A stretch of DNA of 19,138 nucleotides from Gammaproteobacteria bacterium (GCA_011052255.1 DRJJ01000117.1:1-19138), one strand, 5' to 3'; positions 1 to 7,652 are shown, counted from the first letter of the stretch. The notes: generated by a model not told the origin, from the letters alone. Made by a program: numbers and translations.

Positions 1-1
1 A

Positions 2-364
2 TTGCAGGACTGGGCTCAGGATATCTGTCAGGCATTGGAGCCAATTGCGGTACAGCTTGATGCCCTGGAAGGGCGGACGGATTACATGGAGACACTGAAC
101 GTACAAAAAGACAAGGTTGCGGACACGTCAAAAACACCCTCGGCAAAGATTCTGGAAGATATGCGCGTACATGAGAAGGGTTTTTTCGTCTATATGCGCG
201 AAAAGTCTGAGTTGTATAAAAACATGATGACCAGTAAACAGCTGCCGGTCGAGAGAATGGCTCAATTTGTAAAGCAGGCAGAGGAGTCGATACGCAGGCA
301 GAAAACGATTGAACAGGAAGATTATTTGACGTTTGAAGAATACCTGCAGCTCTATTATGCTTAA
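2..364 (+). CDS. gshA: Glutamate-cysteine ligase, C-terminal part (partial)
   Basis: The reading frame is open from the window edge to a TAA at 362-364, so this is the last ~120 residues of a longer protein; the real start lies upstream and the TTG at base 2 is not a start. The visible part carries a TPSAKILEDM-type segment (about residues 45-54), then an S-x-R-R-Q-x-x-I-E-x-x-D pattern and a final FEEYLQLYYA. This order matches my recollection of the C-terminus of proteobacterial gamma-glutamylcysteine synthetase, where the segment reads TFSARILRSM and the tail ERRQQEMEAAD. The family catalyses the ATP-dependent first step of glutathione synthesis in the cytosol. The catalytic core is outside the window, so the call rests on the tail alone. 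The next gene starts 54 bases downstream in the same direction. Confidence 0.75.
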   Translation: MQDWAQDICQALEPIAVQLDALEGRTDYMETLNVQKDKVADTSKTPSAKILEDMRVHEKGFFVYMREKSELYKNMMTSKQLPVERMAQFVKQAEESIRRQKTIEQEDYLTFEEYLQLYYA

Positions 365-418
365 AGGTGTATATCCAATCAGGAACCTGTCCTATGTTGC
401 ATCCTTTTAGGAGGCGTT

Positions 419-892
419 ATGTTTGATATTCTGTTCAAAGGTGAATGTCAGCCACAGCAGAATCTGGAGACGGTCAAACAGAATATGGCGCAGTTATTCA
501 AGATTTCGGCTGAAAAAGCAGAAGCGCTGTTTAACGGCCAGTCCCGGACGCTCAAGAGTGGCCTGGAAAAGGAGATCGCCAGTAAGTACATACAGGCTAT
601 CAGCCGGGCGGGAGCTATTGCCTACGCTGTAGAAAGTGATGCAGTGCCCGAATCAGCAGTAGAACAGGCTGTAGAGGATGCACACACTTCAGTTCTGGAG
701 GCTGAGCTGGACCCACCGGGTACCACCTTGCTCACCCATGAAGTCGTTCAGCCACCTGATATCGATATTGCGCAATTGAGTTTGTCTCAGCCCGGTGAAA
801 CGCTAGCAGAAACAGCCGATGTGCCAGATGCGGATATTGAAATCAGTCATTTGTCTCTATCAGAGTCTGGCAGCCATCTGGCTGACAAGTAG
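419..892 (+). CDS. Small cytosolic protein with degenerate C-terminal repeats
   Basis: This 157-residue protein has no signal peptide or membrane segment. ATG 419 is supported by a strong GGAGG ribosome binding site about 5 bases upstream. The N-terminal ~75 residues (FDILFKGEC, then LFKISAEKAEALFNG and a KEIASKYIQAISRAGA helix) resemble a small module I recall at the N-terminus of several gammaproteobacterial proteins of unknown role, usually reading FDIVFxGE...LFKI...LFxG...LKxG. The acidic C-terminus holds two similar units, PDIDIAQLSLSQPGETLAE (113-131) and PDADIEISHLSLSESG followed by SHLAD (136-156). A weaker unit, LDPPGTTLL, lies before them. Function unknown. It lies 54 bases after gshA and may be co-transcribed. 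Confidence 0.8.
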   Translation: MFDILFKGECQPQQNLETVKQNMAQLFKISAEKAEALFNGQSRTLKSGLEKEIASKYIQAISRAGAIAYAVESDAVPESAVEQAVEDAHTSVLEAELDPPGTTLLTHEVVQPPDIDIAQLSLSQPGETLAETADVPDADIEISHLSLSESGSHLADK

Positions 893-1031
893 GGGGATGA
901 TAGCTCTGTACTCGCTATGACAGGGTTTGCAGGTAGTTTGTACGTCTGAAGTCTGTCGAGGTCCGAAGTTGAACATTTCACCAATCAGCTTGTCATAAAG
1001 ATTACCAATACAGCCTGCCCGGTCACTTATA

Positions 1032-1574
1032 ATGAAAAATAGCCTATTCACCCTGCCTGTTATCCTGGTTACCCTGATATTCAGCTCGTATAGTCTGGCC
1101 CTGGACGAACAGGATAAAAAGCTTATCAGTGAGACCGTATTTCAGGATATGGATGGTAATAATCGTGTGCTTAACGATTACATCGGCAAGGAAAAATGGA
1201 CTATCGTCATGTTATGGATATCGGATTGCCATGTATGTAATCAGGAAGCCAGTGAATATGATGACTTTCATGATAAACACAAGGATACGGATGCCCGCAT
1301 ACTGGGTATATCAATGGATGGAATAGAAGGCAAGCGCGATGCGTTGGCCTTTATCAAGCGTAATGAAGTAGGTTTCCCAAATCTGATTGGCGATCCCCAG
1401 ACCGTAGCATCGCTGTACATCAGGCTGACCGGTGGTGACTGGGTTGGTACACCAACTTTTCTGATTTTTTCACCAGCGGGTGAACTCAAGGCAGCTCAGC
1501 CCGGGGCTGTTCCGGTTAGTCTTATTGAAGAATATATTATCAAAAACAGCAAGCCTGCTGATTCGAAGATGTAA
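1032..1574 (+). CDS. Exported TlpA/thioredoxin-like protein
   Basis: A 180-residue protein whose first ~23 residues form a Sec signal peptide (K2, hydrophobic run, cleavage likely after SLA). The mature part is a thioredoxin fold: a TIVMLWISDCHVCN segment places a C66-H-V-C69 redox motif at the end of the first core strand, and GTPTF places the cis-proline at P141. A helical insert typical of the AhpC/TSA-TlpA superfamily lies between. It probably acts in the periplasm as a thiol reductant or disulfide exchange protein. CHVC is a less usual dipeptide than CPHC, CGPC or CPPC, and the partner is unknown. No clear Shine-Dalgarno sequence precedes ATG 1032. The neighbour gshA is also thiol-related, but that link is only suggestive. 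Confidence 0.85.
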   Translation: MKNSLFTLPVILVTLIFSSYSLALDEQDKKLISETVFQDMDGNNRVLNDYIGKEKWTIVMLWISDCHVCNQEASEYDDFHDKHKDTDARILGISMDGIEGKRDALAFIKRNEVGFPNLIGDPQTVASLYIRLTGGDWVGTPTFLIFSPAGELKAAQPGAVPVSLIEEYIIKNSKPADSKM

Positions 1575-1613
1575 TTTGATGTAATTCACAGGCGACTGCA
1601 TTAGAATCAGGTT

Positions 1614-2966
1614 ATGAATCGTGTACACGGCCTGAAAAAAACAGCTCTGGTTTTATTCGTACTTTTACTTGCCTCATGTGAGAGCGAACCGCCGCAGACG
1701 CTGGTAGGTGGCGAACGAACATTGCTTGTCCTCAGCCGAAATTCCCCAACAAGTTACTATCTCGATCGTGATCAGCCAGCTGGCCTGGAGTATGATCTTG
1801 TTCAGTCCTTTGCCAGAGCCCGCGGTTACAAGGTTCGTATCGAACTGGTCGATACGATTACTGAAATAATCCAGCGACTGCAGGATGGTAAGGCCGATAT
1901 GGCTGCTGCCGGTCTGTCACTGACCGAGAGCAGGACCAGGCAACTGCTGGCTGGGCCAGCCTACCAGAAAGTTACCCAGCAGCTGGTGTGTCGGCGCGGA
2001 GGCCCGCGACCGAAAAATATTGAACAGCTGGTTGGTGTAAAAATACAGGTGGCCAGTAACAGTAGTTATGTTGATCGTTTGAATAGTCTAAAAACGGAAT
2101 ATCCGCAACTTGACTGGCAGGAAATTGAGGGTGTTTCAACAGAAGACCTGCTCTGGCGAGTATGGATGAAAAAAACAGACTGCACGCTATCTGACTCGAA
2201 TATTACTGAAATCAACCGGCGTTATTTTCCTGAGCTGGTTGTGCGGTTTAATATAAACCAGCCTGAGTCGCTGGTCTGGTATTTCCCGGCCAGGCACAAG
2301 CAGTTACAGGAAGATGTGAACAGCTGGATGGAGTCGTATCTGCACAGTGATGCATTTGAACAATTAATAGAACGGTATACCGGTTTTCTTGAATCTTATG
2401 ATTATGTTGATAACCGAAAGTATATTCGCAAAGTCAAAAAAATCTTGCCACGATATGTAAAGATATTTGAAGCGACGGCTGATAAATATAATTTTGACTG
2501 GCGGCTGCTGGCTGCACAGGCTTATCAGGAATCACACTGGAGACCTGGCGCAAAGAGCCCGACCGGTGTGCGTGGCATGATGATGCTAACCCTGCCTACT
2601 GCCCGTGAACTGGGTGTAAAAAGCCGGCTTGACCCTGCGCAAAGTATAGATGGCGGGGCAAAGTATTTATCAAGGTTGTACAAACGCCTTCCCAGTGAAG
2701 TCAGTGAGCCGGACAGGACATGGTTTGCACTGGCGGCCTATAATATTGGTATGGGTCATGTATGGGATGCGCGTAAACTGGCCAGAATGCAGGGCCTGAA
2801 CCCCGACCTCTGGAAAGACATAAAAACAGTGTTCCCGTTGATGACAAGAAAGCAATACTACCTTAAGCTAAAATACGGTTATGCCAGAGGGCACGAGCCT
2901 GTTCGATACGTACAGCGCATACGTAATTACTACGATATTCTGCTTATGTATAAGGAAGATCTGTGA
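1614..2966 (+). CDS. mltF: Membrane-bound lytic murein transglycosylase F
   Basis: A 450-residue lipoprotein with lipobox LLASC (Cys22), so it is anchored in the membrane after signal peptidase II cleavage. Residues about 35-260 are a periplasmic solute-binding (SBP_bac_3-type) domain, with GLEYDLVQSFARARG and KADMAAAGLSLTESR as recognisable strand-helix units. Residues about 285-445 are an SLT lytic transglycosylase domain. The catalytic Glu is E306 in AYQESHWRPGAKSPTGVRG, followed by MMMLT, the ALAAYNIGMGHVWDAR signature and a YARGHEPVRYVQRIRNYY tail, all as in E. coli MltF. The family cleaves the MurNAc-GlcNAc bond with formation of 1,6-anhydroMurNAc. It is shorter than E. coli MltF (518 aa), mostly through a shorter C-terminus. 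The stop overlaps the next start as GTGA, implying translational coupling. Confidence 0.95.
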   Translation: MNRVHGLKKTALVLFVLLLASCESEPPQTLVGGERTLLVLSRNSPTSYYLDRDQPAGLEYDLVQSFARARGYKVRIELVDTITEIIQRLQDGKADMAAAGLSLTESRTRQLLAGPAYQKVTQQLVCRRGGPRPKNIEQLVGVKIQVASNSSYVDRLNSLKTEYPQLDWQEIEGVSTEDLLWRVWMKKTDCTLSDSNITEINRRYFPELVVRFNINQPESLVWYFPARHKQLQEDVNSWMESYLHSDAFEQLIERYTGFLESYDYVDNRKYIRKVKKILPRYVKIFEATADKYNFDWRLLAAQAYQESHWRPGAKSPTGVRGMMMLTLPTARELGVKSRLDPAQSIDGGAKYLSRLYKRLPSEVSEPDRTWFALAAYNIGMGHVWDARKLARMQGLNPDLWKDIKTVFPLMTRKQYYLKLKYGYARGHEPVRYVQRIRNYYDILLMYKEDL

Positions 2967-4198
2967 TTCGATCAACTCTTGACAGAACGTTGATTAACCG
3001 AGTGTCAAGGTTGGCAGGGTTCTGCATATTTTTGATCATGCCAGGTCTTGTCCTGGCAGACCAGATTATAGAACTCGAACAAAAACAGGTCGATAGCTCG
3101 GGTATTAGTGCCTTTTATTTTCAGGGCGAAATGCGCAACGCACAAACTTATGAAATTGTTGCCACTGAGGGTGTTGTCTGGGTGGGTACCAACAAGGGAC
3201 TGGTCAGATATGATCTGACCAGCAAGCAGTGGCTATTGGTGTCGCCTCCCGCCGGGGTGGAGCAGGGTGTGGCGTATCAACTGGCGGCCAACGAGGCAGG
3301 GCAGCTGGCTGTTGAGTATCTGGTATGGACAGGCGCAGACCGGCTAAACAGCGCGGGTATCTTTCTATTCGATGATGTGAAGAAGTATTGGGTCAAGATA
3401 CAGGATAGAGGCTCCAGTGACATACAATGGCGCGGCCGTGAACTCTGGGTGCTGAGCCGTAGTGGTATCAGTATTTATGATATTGATGCGGGTAAGGCGT
3501 GGGATATACAAAAAGATTTACCGTCTCTGTACCGTCGTTCGAGTCTGGGTAAATTGATTACGGATGACTACGGTGTCTGGATAGCGGTAACCGGACGACC
3601 CATCGCTCTAACTGGGAGGTTTGAAAAAGGTGGGGTGATTCATCTGCAGCTACCTGAGATACGCTGGAAAAGTTATGATTATGAGACAGGCCTGGCGCAG
3701 GATGCGGTGTCTGATATTGCTGGTGACTATCAACAGATTGTGGCAGTACACGGGCAGGCAGATTCAGGTATTAGCCTGCTGGATGTGCGTCAGGATGTCT
3801 GGCGTACCCTGATGACGTCTGCAAATGATATACCGTTGGGCGGACGGCTGGTTGTACAAGACGAAAAATATATCTGGACGGCTTATTCCGGAGGTCTGAC
3901 ACGTTTGCAAAGAGGCAATAATCAGGCCACGCAATACACATCAGAAGATGGTTTGCCGGGTAATGTTATAAGTGGAATGGCTAGTGGGTTAAGTGGATTA
4001 TGGGTGGCTGCATTCGATTATTCAGGGGATGAACAGGGTATTTCATATTCGGGGGTGGCGAAACTGGTTATGACTGACGCCAGCCCATGGGAGGATCCTG
4101 TCTTGCAAAAGTACTGGCCTGTAATCATGTTGGTGCTGATACTCTTGTCGGCGATGCTGCTGCTAAGAAAACGCAAGCATGACAGGCGTACACGCTAA
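2963..4198 (+). CDS. Membrane-anchored periplasmic beta-propeller-like protein
   Basis: Starts at GTG 2963, sharing 4 bases with the mltF stop. The 411-residue product has a signal peptide (hydrophobic 17-31, probable cleavage after LVLA) and one C-terminal membrane segment (about 385-401) followed by a basic RKRKHDRR tail, so the body is periplasmic with the tail inside. Repeated W-centred units appear at VWVGTNKGLVRYD (72-84), LWVLSRSGISIYD (161-173), VWIAV (205-209), IWTAYSGGLTRL (304-315) and EDGLPGN followed by LWVAAF (328-351). These resemble the Reg_prop propeller blades of hybrid two-component sensors, but no kinase or DNA-binding domain follows. Function unknown. Coupling to mltF suggests a role alongside peptidoglycan turnover, perhaps as a regulator or partner of MltF; that is inference. 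Confidence 0.75.
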   Translation: MIRSTLDRTLINRVSRLAGFCIFLIMPGLVLADQIIELEQKQVDSSGISAFYFQGEMRNAQTYEIVATEGVVWVGTNKGLVRYDLTSKQWLLVSPPAGVEQGVAYQLAANEAGQLAVEYLVWTGADRLNSAGIFLFDDVKKYWVKIQDRGSSDIQWRGRELWVLSRSGISIYDIDAGKAWDIQKDLPSLYRRSSLGKLITDDYGVWIAVTGRPIALTGRFEKGGVIHLQLPEIRWKSYDYETGLAQDAVSDIAGDYQQIVAVHGQADSGISLLDVRQDVWRTLMTSANDIPLGGRLVVQDEKYIWTAYSGGLTRLQRGNNQATQYTSEDGLPGNVISGMASGLSGLWVAAFDYSGDEQGISYSGVAKLVMTDASPWEDPVLQKYWPVIMLVLILLSAMLLLRKRKHDRRTR

Positions 4199-4206
4199 AT
4201 CAGAAT

Positions 4207-4233
4207 AAAAAAATGCCACGATCTGGTCGTGGC
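4207..4233 (-). terminator. Rho-independent terminator of the HD-GYP gene
   Basis: Read on the minus strand, a perfect 7-bp stem (GCCACGA / TCGTGGC, plus-strand 4215-4233) with a 5-base loop is followed by A and then seven Ts (plus-strand A-run 4207-4213). It sits 33 bases past the stop of the minus-strand HD-GYP gene. On the plus strand no T-run follows the stem, so it should not be efficient for the convergent propeller gene. Confidence 0.85.
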
Positions 4234-4265
4234 TAACCAGGTACCACTACCACCAAAATACTGTA

Positions 4266-5573
4266 TCACCAGGCCCAGCTATGTTTGAACAGAATGTTCT
4301 GTATCTTGTCCAGACTGATACAGTATGTACTGGGAGCCAGGCAGGCCGTAATCATCACATTATCTTTTCTAAGCCAGCGCTTCTTTTGAGAAATATCAAT
4401 CAATCGCATGCGTTTCAGAGGTTGTTTATTGGCATCCAGCATCACCATTACTTTGGGACTTAACCTCAGGGTGGCATTTTGCTCAATGATGACGCCGATT
4501 TCGTTAGTGCTCAGTTCAACCAGCGACCCGGCCGGGTAGATGCCGATTGCCTGAATGAATTCATCGACCAGTTCGGCCTGATAGGCAACGTCACGGAGCT
4601 GGTAGAGCTTATTCATGGCTGCAGCAGGCGTAACGCTATTGGTGGCCTGGCGTGGGTGCCTGAGTTCATCATAAGCGTAGGCAATGCCGGCTATTTTGCC
4701 CAGATAGGGAATTTCGTCACCGGAAATACCTTTAGGGTAACCGCCGCCATCAAAGTATTCGTGATGTGTCGCGACAACAGAGCGTGCAAACGGTGACACG
4801 CCTTCCATTTTGTTAACGATATCCAGACTGTGCTGTATATGTTGCCTGATCGTTGCTTTTTCATCTGCAGTGTAAGCTCCTGTTTTTTCCAGCAGTTCCT
4901 GAGGTACATGCACCATGCCGACTTCACATAACATGGTTCCAAGCGCGAGTGCCCGCATGCCTTCGCGATTCAAACCGACATGACGACCAAAGATGGTTGC
5001 CCAGATGGTTGCACGTATAGAATGATGATAGCTATAGTTGTCCCATTTTCTGACCCGGGCCAGCCAGATCATCGCATCCGGGTTTCGGGTCACGCTATCA
5101 ACCAGTTCGTTAACAATTTTACTGGGCTCAGCTATGTCCACATATGAACCCTGGCGTAGCTTGTACATGAAGTCACTAAAAGTTTCAGCAAGTCGGTGAT
5201 GCAGTTTCTGCGCCTTGAGGATTTCTTTTTTGACCGGGATGTGTGTGTGATAAACGCTGCGGCTGATGCGCAAGGGTACAACGTGGGGGATATTACGCGG
5301 TTTACCTGATCGATCTTTGGGTACTGATTTCTTAAGTTCAGATACCGGAGCAGGGATCATCAAATCGGCCTTGTAATGCTCAGGGCATTTACCAAGCGTT
5401 ACGTCAATATACACTTCCTGGCAGTATAAGCGTAATTCATTGATATCTTCGTAATTTATTACGAAAAAACCCTGTAACGGAAATGGGGTATCAACCCATG
5501 GTCGATCCAGGCTGGAGACGAACATACCAACCTCGAGTTTGTCTACACCTAATTTTACTGTCTTGACTGCCAT
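4266..5573 (-). CDS. HD-GYP domain protein lacking the HD dyad (DUF3391-type N-terminus)
   Basis: A 435-residue cytosolic protein. Residues about 5-70 match the DUF3391-type module (VDKLEVGMFVSSLDRPW, then FFVIN), which commonly precedes HD-GYP domains. Residues about 150-340 are the HD-GYP domain, a family that hydrolyses cyclic di-GMP. H184, H245, the HHE and GYP blocks (270-280, HHEYFDGGGYP) and D302 are present. Where the family has LHDIGK the sequence reads LCEVGM (215-220), so the metal-binding His-Asp pair and the following Lys are all replaced. Phosphodiesterase activity is therefore doubtful; a sensor or protein-binding role is possible. About 100 further residues follow, with a PilZ-like or beta-rich character I cannot assign. 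ATG 5573 is preceded by a GGGGG stretch about 12 bases upstream. Transcribed alone, with its own terminator. Confidence 0.9.
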   Translation of the reverse strand: MAVKTVKLGVDKLEVGMFVSSLDRPWVDTPFPLQGFFVINYEDINELRLYCQEVYIDVTLGKCPEHYKADLMIPAPVSELKKSVPKDRSGKPRNIPHVVPLRISRSVYHTHIPVKKEILKAQKLHHRLAETFSDFMYKLRQGSYVDIAEPSKIVNELVDSVTRNPDAMIWLARVRKWDNYSYHHSIRATIWATIFGRHVGLNREGMRALALGTMLCEVGMVHVPQELLEKTGAYTADEKATIRQHIQHSLDIVNKMEGVSPFARSVVATHHEYFDGGGYPKGISGDEIPYLGKIAGIAYAYDELRHPRQATNSVTPAAAMNKLYQLRDVAYQAELVDEFIQAIGIYPAGSLVELSTNEIGVIIEQNATLRLSPKVMVMLDANKQPLKRMRLIDISQKKRWLRKDNVMITACLAPSTYCISLDKIQNILFKHSWAW

Positions 5574-5748
5574 TATCTGGTTACCCCCAGCGTTACACTG
5601 GTTAGTTGCTCTCTCGCGTTTTGTTTACATACCGCCTGTATATCGGCCTTACTGTTGTTATTCTTCAGGACCGTATGCCTTGTAATGAACTATAGGGGGA
5701 ATTTGACCATAAAAACGGCCTTCACGTCACGCAATTGACAATATAAAG

Positions 5749-5764
5749 TGTGAACTACGTCACA
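5749..5764. promoter_or_regulatory. CRP/Vfr-type operator
   Basis: TGTGA-N6-TCACA matches the core CRP consensus at all ten defined positions, with A/T-rich flanks (AAAG before, TAAA after). The centre at 5756.5 lies about 41 bases before the start expected from the plus-strand -10 GATAAT (5785-5790), the usual class II activator position. For the opposing minus-strand -10 (5789-5794) it would lie about 25 bases downstream of the start, a repressing position. Binding and regulator identity are inferred. Confidence 0.6.
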
Positions 5765-5784
5765 TAAAAACCCATATATTGTAT

Positions 5785-5794
5785 GATAATTATA
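5785..5794. promoter_or_regulatory. Overlapping divergent -10 elements (candidate)
   Basis: GATAAT on the plus strand (5785-5790) overlaps TATAAT on the minus strand (plus-strand ATTATA, 5789-5794). Neither has a convincing -35 at 16-18 bases. That suits an activator-dependent plus-strand promoter, but it is also what chance would give in AT-rich DNA. Confidence 0.3.
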
Positions 5795-5905
5795 CAAAAC
5801 TAATAAAACGACAAAAATATAACGGTTTTTAAGCTTTTCGCTAAAACCGGAGTTGGTGATAAAATGACAGCTAATTTTATGATCAATAAACGGGATAATT
5901 AAGTA

Positions 5906-6244
5906 ATGTTCGGAATATTAGTAACTTATCTGCAAGGCCTACGCCCCATGCGGATTGCTTTGGCGATACTGGCCATTGCTTCTATGGTGCTGGCGCCACC
6001 TGCCGGTACAAAGATTGTGATGGAAGGCTGGCAGTTGGCCACGACATTAATCATTCCCAGCCTTACACCACTGGTGTTCTTTGGTCTGCTGCTGGATTCA
6101 TTGATGGGGCGGGTGCGGCTGTCTGACAGTGCTGGAGCAGAAGCCACGCGCTATCGCAGCATCGTATGGACAGATCTGTTGCTGACGCTCGGGCTGATTA
6201 TTGCCTGGTATCCGCTGTTGTCGTCTTTGGGTGGTGTTCAATAG
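5906..6244 (+). CDS. Small inner-membrane protein
   Basis: A 112-residue protein with about three hydrophobic segments (roughly 16-34, 43-63 and 89-105) separated by a short polar loop with basic and acidic residues (68-86). No enzymatic motif is visible and I do not recognise the family. ATG 5906 has only a weak GGGAT-like ribosome binding site; an alternative in-frame ATG at 5948 (MRIALAIL) would remove 14 residues and still keep all membrane segments. The upstream region carries the CRP-type site. Its end faces the end of the next gene across 8 bases, so the two are convergent with no room for a separate terminator. Confidence 0.65.
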   Translation: MFGILVTYLQGLRPMRIALAILAIASMVLAPPAGTKIVMEGWQLATTLIIPSLTPLVFFGLLLDSLMGRVRLSDSAGAEATRYRSIVWTDLLLTLGLIIAWYPLLSSLGGVQ

Positions 6245-6252
6245 AGTCGTAT

Positions 6253-6831
6253 TCAGGGCTGTAAGTCGGTAACCACGGCTACCAGCCGGGGCTCTACCGT
6301 GATTTGACCTGCCCGTTCTAGCCATTTGTCCAGTGTATAGATCTCGGCCTTGCCTGTTCGCCAGGGATCCAGAACATAGGCCAGATGCTGTTTGGCAGGG
6401 CTAGGCAGGTCTTTATGCCTGAATAGCGCCGGGTCATAGACCAGTACCGCATGATGCTCGTGTGTTGTCGCTTCATTCACTGTTATACCGGTCATACGCC
6501 AGCCGACCCGTTCAACGGTTTCCACCACGCCAGCGTAAACAATTTTTTTCCAGTGATAACAAAGCCCGTAGGTATTGTTATCCTGAAAATTAACCGCCAT
6601 GTTACCGGCCCATCCGCTGACCCAGGTTTTGTTTGTGCTTTCGTAGGCTTGTCGGACGGTCATACGATACGACTGTGCTATCTCCCTGAGTGCTGATTGC
6701 TGGATTGACTGGTGAGGGATTGGCTTTACGACACAGGCAGTCAGAATCATGGCCATCGCGGCTACAGTCAGACACTGCAAAGTGCTGTGACGCTTGATTT
6801 GCCTGGTCATGTGTAGTTGTCGCCAGCTCAT
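6253..6831 (-). CDS. Lipoprotein with possible papain/transglutaminase-like triad
   Basis: A 192-residue lipoprotein with lipobox ILTAC (Cys33) after a basic N-terminus. The mature part has a helical stretch, then GLCYHW (Cys91), EHHAVLVYDP (His126/His127) and AYVLDPWRTG (Asp155). A Cys, a His in a strand and an Asp in a later strand followed by Pro-Trp, in this order and spacing, is the usual layout of papain-like and transglutaminase-like folds. A cysteine peptidase-like domain is therefore plausible; I cannot name a family. The start may be ATG 6831 or ATG 6810 (M8). A good minus-strand TATAAT (plus 6840-6845) would place the transcript start near 6833, which favours the inner ATG unless the message is nearly leaderless. 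Neither start has a clear Shine-Dalgarno sequence. Confidence 0.75.
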   Translation of the reverse strand: MSWRQLHMTRQIKRHSTLQCLTVAAMAMILTACVVKPIPHQSIQQSALREIAQSYRMTVRQAYESTNKTWVSGWAGNMAVNFQDNNTYGLCYHWKKIVYAGVVETVERVGWRMTGITVNEATTHEHHAVLVYDPALFRHKDLPSPAKQHLAYVLDPWRTGKAEIYTLDKWLERAGQITVEPRLVAVVTDLQP

Positions 6832-6839
6832 GGCTCAGT

Positions 6840-6867
6840 ATTATAAAGCAATGGTGCTTGTTGTCGG
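6840..6867 (-). promoter_or_regulatory. Candidate sigma-70-type promoter of the lipoprotein gene
   Basis: The minus strand reads TATAAT (plus 6840-6845) with CCGACA 16 bases upstream (plus 6862-6867). The -10 is perfect and the -35 matches three of six positions. It sits immediately before the lipoprotein gene in the gap between divergent genes. Confidence 0.35.
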
Positions 6868-6980
6868 GTAAATTTATATGAACCCGAAAGACTCCCCGCT
6901 ACCTATTAGAAGCAGGATCAGATATGATTCTGGTGTTCCCTGAATGTTAACAGAATAACGAATTGATATAGGCAGTTATA

Positions 6981-7652
6981 ATGAATGCGGTCGATCAAAT
7001 AGCGCTTTCGATGGGCGCTGCATGGGGTAGTGGCATCAACCTGTACGCTACCATACTGGTGCTGGGTTATATGGGCATGACCGGGCAGGTGCAACTGCCG
7101 CCTGAGTTAATGGTATTGAGCAACCCGCTGGTGATCGGCGCAGCAGGGCTGATGTATGCGGTTGAGTTTTTTGCCGACAAAACACCCGGCGTTGATACGG
7201 CCTGGGATGCGATACATACATTTATACGTATTCCGGCAGGTGCACTGCTGGCATCAGCCGCACTGACCGATATGGGGCCGGCAGCAGAGCTGGCCGGTAT
7301 GCTGGTTGGAGGTGGTCTGGCTGCCGCTACGCATGCAACCAAGGCCGGTAGCCGGGTGATTATTAATACCTCCCCCGAGCCGTTCACTAACTGGACGGCA
7401 TCGGTGGGCGAGGATGTAGTGGTGATCGCAGGCGTGTGGGCTTCTCTGCAGCACCCCTGGTGGTTCCTGGGTGTACTGGTGCTGTTTATTCTGTTGATGA
7501 TCTGGCTGTTACCCAGAATCTGGCGTGCCCTGAAATGGGTGTTCTATAAACTGGGTAAATTGTTTGGCAGAAAGGCGCCCGAGCCGCCGCCGATCAACTC
7601 TTTACAGTTGCCGGGTTTGAACAAGTCACACGATTCAACAACGGGTAAATGA
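6981..7652 (+). CDS. DUF4126 family membrane protein
   Basis: A 223-residue integral membrane protein with four or more hydrophobic segments, small-residue-rich (Gly/Ala) helices and a C-terminal helix at about 157-178 (WWFLGVLVLFILLMIWLL) followed by a basic, proline-rich cytosolic tail. The N-terminal SMGAAWGSGINLYATILVLG, the ATHATKAGSRVIINTSPEP segment and the acidic SVGEDVVV that follows fit the DUF4126 family as I know it. The molecular role of that family is unknown. ATG 6981 follows a modest AGGCAG about 8 bases upstream. The stop codon is inside the first arm of a stem-loop that continues into the short convergent gap before slyD. Confidence 0.8.
   Translation: MNAVDQIALSMGAAWGSGINLYATILVLGYMGMTGQVQLPPELMVLSNPLVIGAAGLMYAVEFFADKTPGVDTAWDAIHTFIRIPAGALLASAALTDMGPAAELAGMLVGGGLAAATHATKAGSRVIINTSPEPFTNWTASVGEDVVVIAGVWASLQHPWWFLGVLVLFILLMIWLLPRIWRALKWVFYKLGKLFGRKAPEPPPINSLQLPGLNKSHDSTTGK

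Larger units (their letters stand above)
5574..5905. other. Divergent intergenic control region
   Basis: This 332-base, increasingly AT-rich gap separates the minus-strand HD-GYP gene from the plus-strand gene at 5906. It holds a perfect CRP-type dyad (5749-5764) and opposing -10-like hexamers: ATTATA at 5789-5794 (TATAAT on the minus strand) and GATAAT at 5785-5790 (plus strand). The heptamer ACGTCAC occurs twice, at 5724-5730 and 5757-5763. A 10-bp stem with a 2-base bulge (about 5823-5849, CGGTTTT...AAAACCG) lies in the presumed leader of the plus-strand gene. No open frame here looks coding. Confidence 0.6.

Noticed and set aside
1028..1033. TATAAT just before the TlpA-like gene
   Set aside because: It overlaps the ATG, so a transcript from it would begin inside the gene, and no later in-frame start would keep the signal peptide. 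No -35 lies at proper spacing.
4479..4796. Plus-strand open frame of 105 codons inside the HD-GYP gene
   Set aside because: Antisense to a well-supported domain, without motif or ribosome binding site.
5735..5740. TTGACA as a plus-strand -35 box
   Set aside because: The bases 16-18 downstream (around 5757-5764) are part of the CRP-type dyad and do not resemble a -10 element.
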